DNA from: CAZWDL01 sp964632995
GTDB taxonomy: Bacteria > Bacteroidota > Bacteroidia > Chitinophagales > Saprospiraceae
DNA length: 64,000 nucleotides
Assembly (NCBI GenBank): GCA_964632995.1
Contig: CAZWDL010000008.1
Coordinates: 28,307-92,306, forward strand
Direction: 5' to 3'
Under the pieces are notes generated by a model, which worked only from the letters and a program-made list of their open reading frames with translations, made no database searches and had not been told where the DNA came from. Both the position numbers and the translations under genes were made by a program. Positions 25,354 to 34,500 of the stretch are shown piece after piece. Numbering within the stretch: position 1 is the first letter of the stretch; every line of letters starts with the position of its first letter.

Positions 25354-28300
25354 ATGGTATCTTTATCAACACTTAAAGGATGGATTTACGGATTTTGTAC
25401 CGGAGCGTTGCTGACGGCAGCGGCGACCCTGGGCGCTCAGCCCACCCTGCGCATTACACCGGAAGCGGTTTCCGCCGCACCGGGAGAAGAGATCGCCATC
25501 GATCTGGTCTTGGATGATTTTGAGGATGTACTGTACTTTCAGATTCCTATTGCCTGGGATGCCGGTATTCTGGAGTTCGTTTCCGTGACAAATATTAACA
25601 CTGCCGTATTTCCTGGATATAACGCTGACAATTTCGGAACACCCGAAAACGGTCTCGCCCCCGGCCAACTATCCACTATGTGGGTTGAAAATGATGTTAT
25701 CGTACCCGACGGAACGATCGTCTTTACCCTTAATCTGCAGGTGGTAGGAGAAGGCGTCACTACCCTCGCTGTCGATTCTGGTTTCGGGATAGACTTTTTT
25801 TTATTAGACGGCCGGGAAGAGCCGATCCCCGTCACTTCGGTCCCCTCGACTGTAATGGTATCCGGAGAGGCAGCCCCTTGCCGGGAACGGGATTCGCTGG
25901 CGCTGGTCGAGTTGTATAATTCGACCAATGGACCAGGATGGACAAATACCTGGGACTTGAATACGCCGATGGAGACCTGGTTCGGCGTGACCCTCAATGA
26001 AAATGGCTGCGTAAGCTGTCTGGATATGCATGTGGAGCCGGATTGCTTCACTACGCCTTATGAGGAGGGGAATAATCTCAGTGGAACGCTTCCGGCCGAA
26101 ATCGGGAATTTAAGTCAACTGCGGTCTTTGTCTCTGAGCAATAACAACCTTGAAGGAGAGATTCCTTCGGAGATGGGAAATTTGGAACAGATTGAGATCA
26201 TCTACCTTTTTAAAAATAATTTATCAGGGCCTATTCCCGCCAGTCTTTTTCAAATTGAAAGCCTGGTAGAACTCGAACTAAACTACAATAATCTTACTGG
26301 AAGCATACCTGCCGATTTCCAAAGCCTGGTTAATCTCAAGCAGCTTCTTTTAGACAAAAATCAATTGAGTGGCCCTGTTCCTGACTTTTCGGGCTTGTCT
26401 AATCTGGAAATTCTGGATCTCAGTGAAAACGATTTTTCAGGTTCGGTTCCTGATTTTCAGAGTTTGCCCCAACTGGATTTCCTTGATATCGCGGCAAATA
26501 AACTGACGGGAATGATTCCCGACTTTACCGGATTACCCCAGCTCCGGGGATTATATCTTGATCACAATGAGTTGACCGGAGCGATTCCCAATTTTCAAAA
26601 TATCCCCAACCTAGATACTTTTCGCATCGATGTCAATCAATTATCTGGTCCGGTACCCGATTTCACCAATATCCCGAATTTAAAACGACTGGACGCTGAC
26701 AGTAACCGGATAAACGGTCCGCTCCCAGACTTTTCCAACCTGTCCAATTTAGTGTTCCTCGATTTTTTTAACAACGAACTGACAGGTTCTATTCCCGATT
26801 TCTCCAACCTGCTCGCACTGGAGGAATTGTACTTAGACAACAACGATCTTTCCGGTCCGATTCCTGATTTCTCTGATTTGCCCAACCTCAGAGTGCTGGA
26901 TCTTGGTGGAAATAACGGTCTTACCGGTGTCATCCCTGACTTCACCAACCTCCCGCAACTGGAAAGGCTGGACCTGACGGTAACCAAACTGAAGGCGGAT
27001 ATCCCCCTGTTATCCAATTGTCCCTTATTGAATGACCTGGAGGTAGAACGCAACCGGCTCACCTTCGAGAACATTCTGCCCAATTTTGGAGTGCTCAACG
27101 ACCGGATAACCCAGAATGCCGTCGATACCAATGATGTGTTTTTGTATTCCCCTCAGGATCCCATCTATCCCGACACCCTCTTCACCCGCCCTGCCGGCGA
27201 GGCTTTCAGCATCGACCTGGGCATTGACGCAGGAGTGAGCACCAACATTTACACCTGGTACAAAGACGGCGCTCCTTACCGCACCGTCACCGGCAATAAT
27301 CAACTCACCTTCGATCCGTTGTCTGCTGCCGACGCCGGCGTCTACACCGTCGAAGTCACCAACCCCGGCGCGCCCGAGCTGACGCTGGAGAGCGGAGCGA
27401 TCACGATCGAGTTGAGTCCGGCTATCCGCCTCATCGCCGGTGAAGCCTCCGGCAATCCGGGCGACGAAGTGCTCCTGCCCATTCTGGCGGAAAATGCCGG
27501 CGGACTGGCCGCCCTGCAGGGCAAGATCAGCTTCCGGCAGCCGGGCATCGCGGAGGTGCTCGGCGTCGAACCGGCGCGCCTGCAGCCGGTGCTGAATATC
27601 GCTGACGGTCAGTTTAACTTTTTCGACGGAAGCGGTCTGGGTCTGACGTTGGAGCCGCTGGATACGCTATTCTACCTAAGACTGCGGCTAATCGGCGCGC
27701 GTGGGAGCACTTCGGAGGTCTTCTTTGAAGACGGCGAGAACTTTGAGCTCAGCGCCTATCTTTTCGACGGCGACATCGTGGAGGCGGACATAGAAACGGT
27801 CGAAGGACTGGTCACGGTTCTGGAGGCAGTGTCCATCTCCGGGCGCATCGCGCTGTACAACGACCGGCCTGTGGCGGGCGTTACCGTCACTGCTGCCATT
27901 GAACAACCCAACGGACAGCGTGTCGAGCAGCAGGAAGTCACTGATGCGAATGGCAACTACCGCTTCGCGGAGGTGCCCCTGGGCTCGCGGGTGCGATTGG
28001 AGCCGGCGAGAACCGGCGATAATGCGGCGCCCATAAACAGCAGCGGCCTGCTCTACGCCTTGCAGGCCTTACTGGATGGAACGCCGGCGCCCACCCTCAC
28101 CTCGCCGCTGCAGCTGGCTGCCGCCGATGTGAATTGCAACGGCAACCTGACAACGAACGATTTGCGGATTATCCAGGAGGTGATGACGGGCCTGCGCCCC
28201 GCCTTGCCCGATTGTCCGGTGTGGACCTTCACCCCGGAAAGCCGCCTTCCGGACTTCCGGCTGGAGGCCGGCTATTTTCCCGGCTTCCCCATTCCCGGAC

Positions 28301-28392
28301 GGCGCATCATCAGCAACCTCAGTGGGGAGGCGACTATTAATTTCGCCGGTATCAAAACCGGAGATGTGATGGGCGAGGCACAGACGCCGTGA
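25354..28392 (+). CDS. Secreted LRR protein with two cohesin-like domains and a dockerin-like end
   Basis: 1012 residues. Signal peptide about 1-28. Cohesin-like domain 1 (about 30-172, TLRITPEAVSAAPGEEIAID). A plant-type LRR cap follows (about 176-240, SLALVELYNSTNGPGW) with about 14 leucine-rich repeats (about 245-570) of the form LSGPVPDFSGLSNLEILDLS. Then an Ig-like domain (about 595-690), cohesin-like domain 2 (about 695-825), a regulatory-like beta fold (about 830-900) and a dockerin-like loop DVNCNGNLTTNDLRIIQEVM (about 924-943) ending INFAGIKTGDVMG. No T9SS sorting domain is visible, unlike its neighbours, so it may be held by partners through cohesin-dockerin contacts. Confidence 0.85.
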   Translation: MVSLSTLKGWIYGFCTGALLTAAATLGAQPTLRITPEAVSAAPGEEIAIDLVLDDFEDVLYFQIPIAWDAGILEFVSVTNINTAVFPGYNADNFGTPENGLAPGQLSTMWVENDVIVPDGTIVFTLNLQVVGEGVTTLAVDSGFGIDFFLLDGREEPIPVTSVPSTVMVSGEAAPCRERDSLALVELYNSTNGPGWTNTWDLNTPMETWFGVTLNENGCVSCLDMHVEPDCFTTPYEEGNNLSGTLPAEIGNLSQLRSLSLSNNNLEGEIPSEMGNLEQIEIIYLFKNNLSGPIPASLFQIESLVELELNYNNLTGSIPADFQSLVNLKQLLLDKNQLSGPVPDFSGLSNLEILDLSENDFSGSVPDFQSLPQLDFLDIAANKLTGMIPDFTGLPQLRGLYLDHNELTGAIPNFQNIPNLDTFRIDVNQLSGPVPDFTNIPNLKRLDADSNRINGPLPDFSNLSNLVFLDFFNNELTGSIPDFSNLLALEELYLDNNDLSGPIPDFSDLPNLRVLDLGGNNGLTGVIPDFTNLPQLERLDLTVTKLKADIPLLSNCPLLNDLEVERNRLTFENILPNFGVLNDRITQNAVDTNDVFLYSPQDPIYPDTLFTRPAGEAFSIDLGIDAGVSTNIYTWYKDGAPYRTVTGNNQLTFDPLSAADAGVYTVEVTNPGAPELTLESGAITIELSPAIRLIAGEASGNPGDEVLLPILAENAGGLAALQGKISFRQPGIAEVLGVEPARLQPVLNIADGQFNFFDGSGLGLTLEPLDTLFYLRLRLIGARGSTSEVFFEDGENFELSAYLFDGDIVEADIETVEGLVTVLEAVSISGRIALYNDRPVAGVTVTAAIEQPNGQRVEQQEVTDANGNYRFAEVPLGSRVRLEPARTGDNAAPINSSGLLYALQALLDGTPAPTLTSPLQLAAADVNCNGNLTTNDLRIIQEVMTGLRPALPDCPVWTFTPESRLPDFRLEAGYFPGFPIPGRRIISNLSGEATINFAGIKTGDVMGEAQTP

Positions 28393-28422
28393 AGAGAGGG
28401 GCAGGATGAGAAGGAAAATTTT

Positions 28423-28455
28423 TTTGGACAGGATTAACAGGATGATCAGGATGGG
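28423..28455. repeat. Degenerate 9-bp repeat ACAGGATTA
   Basis: ACAGGATTA, ACAGGATGA, TCAGGATGG in tandem. Related 9-mers lie at 30802-30829 and 31398-31425. It overlaps the first codons of the long ORF starting at 28406, so I moved that gene's start to 28490. Confidence 0.6.
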
Positions 28456-28489
28456 TTATAGGAAGGAAACGCGATTTCAAAACGGGCAT

Positions 28490-30736
28490 ATGCTTGACCG
28501 GAGCAGCTTCATAAAGACATCAGCGCTCCTCTTGTTGATCAGCTTCCTTTGCTTTGGCGCGTCGGCCCGGGCCCAGGTCGTGGAATTGCTTTTCCCCGAT
28601 GTGAGCGCCAGCCCCGGCGATACGGTCTGCCTGGACGTGCGGGTCAACGGCTTCGATTCCATTGCCGCGTTGCAGACTACCCTGAGCTGGGACAGCAGCG
28701 CCCTGGCGCTGGTTTCCGCCGAATCGGAACTGCCGGGGCTGGTCTTTGGAGAAGCGGCGGGCGGCAGGCTTCCCATTACCTGGACTGACTTCAGCGGGCT
28801 CACCGTGACCCTGCCCGACAGCAGCCGCCTCTTTCGGTTCTGCTTCGCGGTCATCGCCGGGGAGTTGAATGAGGGAAGCCTCGATCTGGGAGAAGAGCCG
28901 GTCGCTACCGAGGTGACCCAATTCGACGGCGTTAACTTCATCCGACTGCCGGTGATTCAGTCTGGCGGCGCCTTCCGGGTGGTGCCCTGCCGGGCGGTGC
29001 AGCTGGGGCGCGATACCGCCCTCTGCCCGGGCGATCGCCTGATGGTGCGGGTCAGCAGCCTGGCTCAGGTATACGAATGGCGGCGCGACGGTGAGCACTT
29101 CTTCCCGGACATCGATTTTATCGCCGATTTGCCGCCCGGTCACACCTACACCGTAGGCCTGCAACTCAGCTCCTCCTGCCGCGTAGCCGATACCATCCGG
29201 ATTGATGAAATCCCGGCGCCGGAAGTGCAGCTGGGGATCGATGCGTCACCAGTGGAGAGCAGCTGCGCCGGTTATCCGCTGAGGGCCTTCGGTACGGAGC
29301 TCGACAGCCTTCGCTGGCTGCTCGACGGCCGACAGCTGGATAATGTTCCGGCCTCAGAATGGACGCCCACCCGTTCCGGCGCCCTGCAGGTCATCGCCGT
29401 CGAAGAACGCTGCGGCCGGACGGATAGCTCCAACCTCGTACAAATCGTGTCACCGGATACTACGCGCCTCAACCGGACCTCCTGCAATCCGCAGGATACG
29501 GGCGTGATCCGGCAGATGTTCGTCAATCAATCCGGCTGCGATAGTCTGGTGATGATCACCACGACCCTGGCGCTCGCCGATACTGTTCGTCAAATCATCT
29601 CTACCTGCAACCCGCAGGATACGGGAACACAAGTAAACCTGTTCACCAACCAATCCGGCTGCGATAGTGTGGTCATCCTCCGGACCGTGATCAGCGATAC
29701 CGCCGCCTGTGCGCCGGTAGTGGATCTCCGCACCGCAGCGCCCCTTTGCCATGGCGAACCGACGGGCCGGCTGACCGCTACGGTGACCCGGGGCGCGGGC
29801 CCGTTTACGCTGGAGCTGCGCACAGGGGACATTGCCCTGCAAACGATCAGCGCGGAAGCTGCCGGTGATCCGGTTCGCTTTGAAGAACTATCTGCCGGAG
29901 ACTATCAACTCCGGGTGAGCGATACCCGGGGACAAAGCAGCACGCAGGACGTGGCCATCCCCGAAGGCGCAGTGCTCAGCCTGAAGGTGGAGGCGCCGCC
30001 GATCGACTGTAACGCCGGGTCGACTTATCTGGCCGTCGAAGCACAGGGCGGTCTGGCGCCTTATCTCTATTCGATCGACGGCGGCGCTACCTTCAGCGGG
30101 AATAGCCGGATTGAGGATGTCGGTCCGGGGGAATACACAGTCGTCGTGGAAGACGCTCAGGGCTGTCGTAGCGCAACCCGGACTTTCCGGGTGGAGACAC
30201 CCGGCGCTCTTCAAATTGAGCTGGGCCCCGACCGGCGGATTACGCTGGGTGATTCTGTCCGGTTATCGTTCGAGGGCGCGCGCTTGGCAGACAGCATCCG
30301 CTGGTCCCCCGCCGCCGGACTGAGTTGCACGGATTGCCCCGCGCCGGTCGCAGCTCCGCTGGAAAATACCCGTTACGAGGTACGGATAGTCGACGAAAGG
30401 GGCTGCGAAGCAACGGACGATATCCTGATTCTCGTCAACCGCGCTGCGGATGGGGTGTACCTGCCGAACGCATTCTCTCCCAACGGGGATAATATCAATG
30501 ATGTCTACCGCGTGTTTCCGGGAAAGGCCGTGAAGCAGATACGCTCCCTTCGCATCTTCGACCGCTGGGGGAACCTACTGTTTGAAAGCATCGGTGAGGA
30601 AGGGGAGGCCTTCATCTGGGACGGCCGCTTCCGCGGGCGGGACCTGCCGGGAGGAGCATACCTGGCGGTTTTGCAAGTCGACTACCTGGATGGACGGCAG
30701 GCTACCTTGTCGGAGGAGGTGCAATTGCTGCGGTGA
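28490..30736 (+). CDS. T9SS type B (CHU_C) secreted protein with cohesin-like domain
   Basis: 748 residues from ATG at 28490, which is followed by a clean signal peptide (LLLLISFLCFGASARAQ); the ORF opens at 28406 but those codons lie in a dispersed repeat. A cohesin-like domain at about 28-160 begins VVELLFPDVSASPGDTVCL. A Cys-containing, Ig-like central region includes two near-identical units SCNPQDTG...NQSGCDS (about 328-400). SprB-like modules lie at about 415-570. The C-terminal type B sorting domain begins YLPNAFSPNGDNINDVYRVF and ends SEEVQLLR. Third member of a run of secreted cohesin/dockerin-type proteins; probably part of the same surface assembly. Confidence 0.88.
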   Translation: MLDRSSFIKTSALLLLISFLCFGASARAQVVELLFPDVSASPGDTVCLDVRVNGFDSIAALQTTLSWDSSALALVSAESELPGLVFGEAAGGRLPITWTDFSGLTVTLPDSSRLFRFCFAVIAGELNEGSLDLGEEPVATEVTQFDGVNFIRLPVIQSGGAFRVVPCRAVQLGRDTALCPGDRLMVRVSSLAQVYEWRRDGEHFFPDIDFIADLPPGHTYTVGLQLSSSCRVADTIRIDEIPAPEVQLGIDASPVESSCAGYPLRAFGTELDSLRWLLDGRQLDNVPASEWTPTRSGALQVIAVEERCGRTDSSNLVQIVSPDTTRLNRTSCNPQDTGVIRQMFVNQSGCDSLVMITTTLALADTVRQIISTCNPQDTGTQVNLFTNQSGCDSVVILRTVISDTAACAPVVDLRTAAPLCHGEPTGRLTATVTRGAGPFTLELRTGDIALQTISAEAAGDPVRFEELSAGDYQLRVSDTRGQSSTQDVAIPEGAVLSLKVEAPPIDCNAGSTYLAVEAQGGLAPYLYSIDGGATFSGNSRIEDVGPGEYTVVVEDAQGCRSATRTFRVETPGALQIELGPDRRITLGDSVRLSFEGARLADSIRWSPAAGLSCTDCPAPVAAPLENTRYEVRIVDERGCEATDDILILVNRAADGVYLPNAFSPNGDNINDVYRVFPGKAVKQIRSLRIFDRWGNLLFESIGEEGEAFIWDGRFRGRDLPGGAYLAVLQVDYLDGRQATLSEEVQLLR

Positions 30737-30740
30737 CCCC

Positions 30741-30771
30741 GTCAGGAGGCGCCTTCCCGGCGCCTCCTGAC
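30741..30771 (+). terminator. Perfect 13-bp hairpin after the CHU_C gene
   Basis: GTCAGGAGGCGCC, 5-base loop TTCCC, GGCGCCTCCTGAC, 5 bp after the stop at 30736. Only a short T-run (TTT) follows, so it may terminate transcription or may be a solo end of the repeat element, whose termini have this same sequence. Confidence 0.55.
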
Positions 30772-30833
30772 TTTGCGACCGGAATGGCATGTCTGGTTTT
30801 AGACAGGATTGACCGGATTGACGGGATGTCAGG
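30754..30833. repeat. 80-bp direct repeat, copy 1
   Basis: Runs from TTCCCGGCGCCTCCTGAC to GATGTCAGG. Copy 2 at 31350-31429 differs at 2 of 80 positions by my reading. Both copies start with a right end and finish with a left end of the repeat element. Confidence 0.75.
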
Positions 30834-31367
30834 CGGCGCCTTTGAGGGCCTAACGATACCCCACATCTACAGGAGATTTGACCTCGGAGAGGTCGCGTAT
30901 TCCAAATGCTCAGAGGGTTAACATGCGACATCTCCGAGTTCGGTTCTATAGCTTACTAATACCTTTGATTGCTACAAATAGTTAACCTGTCCAGCGCTGG
31001 AGAGTAAAGATTCTTAAAGTCATGTTGTTTGCTTTGCGCTCTCTGCGCCTTTGCGTGGATTTCAGAAGTGCCTTTTCGCGTAAGCGAAAAGCTGCTTCTC
31101 GCTAAGCAATCCTACAGCCGCGCTGAAGAAGAGCAGCACGCAGAGTCGCTGAGTGCGCTAAGCCAGCCTGCCGGTTAGGCAGGAAAAACGCTTCGCGTTT
31201 TTTATTTGCGGTCTACTATACTGACTTCGAAATGGTTGGAGAAGTTTCTCAAACCAATTTACGTCGAGTATAATTTTTACTCCCCCGCGCTACCAAGGTC
31301 ACTCAAAAGAACAGAATAGAATCAAGAGATGTGGGGTATCGTTTGGCCTTTCCCGGCGCCTCCTGAC
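30828..31367. repeat. Intergenic repeat element with 41-bp inverted ends, long version
   Basis: The left end (30828-30868) and right end (31327-31367) are inverted repeats over about 41 bp, about 34 matching, with the shared core AACGATACCCCACATCT. Inside are the GACCTCGGAGAGGTC palindrome also seen at 4136-4370, a CGCAGAG/CTCTGCG-type inverted repeat (about 31028-31165), and hairpins CCTGCC/GGCAGG and AAAAACGC/GCGTTTTT (about 31165-31205). No coding capacity. It fills most of the 30737-31555 gap. Confidence 0.65.
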
Positions 31368-31429
31368 TTTGCGACCGGAATGGCATGTCTGGTTTTAGAT
31401 AGGATTGACCGGGTTGACGGGATGTCAGG
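31350..31429. repeat. 80-bp direct repeat, copy 2
   Basis: Second copy of the repeat at 30754-30833, beginning inside the right end of the long element. Confidence 0.75.
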
Positions 31430-31555
31430 CCCTCCCAGCCTTAGCTTTTTCACCAGAAAAAATCACCAAAGTTTGAATATCCTTCTCAATCCTATTAATT
31501 TTATTTCCATGCGATTCGTGTTTTTAACAAAACACCCATCAAACGCCAGAACATC

Positions 31556-34500
31556 GTGACCCTGAAATACCATTACCCCCTGTTAATCATCAGAAGGCTA
31601 TGGCTTGGTGCGTTATTGTGCTGCGGCGCCGCCGGCCTCCTTGCCCAGGAATCCGAATCCGTCAAAGTAACCGTTACCAATGGTGAACTCATCCGCTGTA
31701 TCAGCGACAGCACGGTTCAGGTAGAATTGATCCCGAACCCGCAGAAGACCCTGGTCAGTATGGAGCTGTACTGGACGGAGGACCAGAGCGATCCGGTCAT
31801 CATAGAGCCGGATGACAATTTCAAATTAACCCACACCTACAGTCTGTACCAGCTAAAAGAAGAATGTCTCTACGACTGTCGCAGTGAAAATGGTTTCTGC
31901 CGCCGGATAGAGGTGTTTGCCAATTACGAAGGTGGAACCGACACCCGGGAGAATAACAGTCTGCTGCTGACTTTTAAAATACCTCCCCGCCCCGGTTTTG
32001 AGCTCGACCCTGTGGTTCCCTGCATCAATACGCCGGCGGCGTTGAACAACCTGACCTGCCCCTCCAATGACGAAGCCCTCACCTTTTCCTGGGATTTCGA
32101 CAACGGCGCCGTCAGCGATGAAGCCGAACCCGAAGTGATCTTCGACGCACCGGGAACTTACAACATCCGTTTAACGGCAACCAGTGAATCCTGCGGATCG
32201 GAGTCCGTTACCCGGTCCGTCCGGGTGATCGAACCGGCGGAACCGGTGGCCTTCCCCGACCGGGATATCGCCACGATGGAGGGCGATACTTTCATTATCT
32301 GCGGCGCGGGAAGTTACAGCACCCGGCTTATCGGCAGCGAATCTCCCGGTGCCTCCAGTTTTGAGTGGTCTTCTCCACAGGCGGGTGTGGATATTGCGGA
32401 CCGACGCAACGATACGACCCGGGTATTTTTCAATACACCGGGGGATTACACCCTCACCCTCGAGGTAGATAACGGATGCGCCACTCCCAGTACTCAGGAA
32501 TTGTACTTCAGGGTGATTGAGGCGCAAACACTGGATTTGCAAAGACAGCCGGATGCCTGTAATACCATCAGCTACACGCCTGAACCTTTCAACGAATCGG
32601 CGACCTACACCATCAACGGGGAGACCATCAGCAGCTTCCCGGTGGAATTGTCACCGTCGCCGGAACCCTATATCGTCACCGCCGCTCTGTCCAACGCCTG
32701 CGGCAATCTTTCGGCGAGAGACACCTTCTCCGTCATCACCCCCGAGCCGGTGCGCATCACCACTCCGGCGGCGGATACCAGCCTCTGTGAAAATAACCCG
32801 CCGCTGGCGCTGAGCACCTCCGTCCCCGGCGGTGAATGGACCGTCGACGGCCGGAACATCGGCGCCGAATTCGATCCGGCCAACTTCGGCGTAGGATCTT
32901 TCGTCGCTACCTACACGGTGGGGGAACCGGGCTGCGAGACCTCGGCGCAGCGGACCATTGCAGTGCTGTCAGGTCCCGAATTGGATATCGGAACTGATGA
33001 ATCCTTTTGCATCGACGGCGGCGCGGCCACCCTGCAGGCCAGCCCGGCAGGGGGCGAATGGCAGGGAACCGGCATTACCGACTCCCTGGCCGGCGCTTTC
33101 GACCCACAGGCCGCCGGGGTGGGGGAGTACGAGCTCCGCTACACCTTCGAAAGTTCGTCGGACGGTTGTGTGGCCTCCACGGCTAAAACCGTTACGGTGG
33201 TCGATCTGCCTATTGTTGACCTGCCGGATACGCTGGCCGTTTGCAACGCCGCCGAACCGCTGGACCTGGCGGTTTTGTCCAATGTAGCACCCAGCCCTGC
33301 CGGAGGGGAACTACTATGGGACGGCCCCGGCATTACGGATGCTGCAGCCGGCCTGCTGGACACGGAGGCCGCAGGCGGCGAAGGCTTGGTGACGATTCGG
33401 CTCACTTACACGATTCCTCCGGGTTGTGCGCAACGCGACAGCATGGCCCTGCGCATCGATCCGCTGATCACGGCCGTGGCGCCGCCGGACACCACCCTGT
33501 GCAGCAATCAGGAGCCGGTGCGGCTGGAAGGAATGCCCGCCGGCGGCCTCTGGTTAAGGGAGAACGGACAGGAGATCGACAATCCCATCGACCCCAACCA
33601 GCTGGGGGCCGGAACCTTCGCACTCACCTACGTGCTGAACCGCGGCACCACCTGTGAGACCAGCGATGTCACTGCATTGACCATCGTAGCCGGCGACGGG
33701 GTGTCGGCGGGTGAAGACCGCTACGTTTGCGGAACGGCCGATGTCATCGAGTTGCCGGCGGTAAACGGCCAGTGGTCGGGGCCCTCGCTGACAGCGGCGC
33801 GCACCGTCGCGGTCAGTGCGCTGGATACGGGCCGGTACGCCTACACGCTCACCGACCCGAGCCTGCCGCCCGCCTGCAACTCCGATGAGCTGACCTTGTT
33901 CGTCCGTCCACTGCCCCGCCTCGATTTCACCCCCGACACGAGCAGCTGCACCGATTCACTGCTCACGATCGACAACCAGTCGGAGGGCGATCGCTTTTTC
34001 TGGGATTTCGGCGATGGGGAAACGAGTACGGAGGTTTCCCCAGCGCATACCTATCGCGCCGCCGGAACCTATGATATCCGCCTGCGCGCCGAGACGCTCA
34101 GTCCGCTCAACAATCAGTTGGTCTGCGAAGCAGAAGAAAGCCGGCAAATCCGCATCTTCGAGCCGCCGGAATTCGTGGGCTTCACTACCGATGTGCAGGA
34201 GGGGTGCACCCCGCTCGCTGTCGATTTTAACAACCAAAGCCGCGGCGAGCGCCTGTCGTTCAGCTGGGATTTCGGCGACGGCCGGACTTCGACGGAGACG
34301 GCGCCGCAGGACATTGAATTTACTGCGGGATTGTACGACACCACCTATCAGGTGCGCCTGATGGTCGACAACGGGTGTGGAGGCGAGGCCGCCACCGTGC
34401 CGGTAAACGTATGGGCTTTGCCCAGTGCTGAGTTCGCCACCGAAGTTACCGGCCAGTACTGCTCCGGTGAAATCGTTGACATTGGACATCGCAGTCTGGG

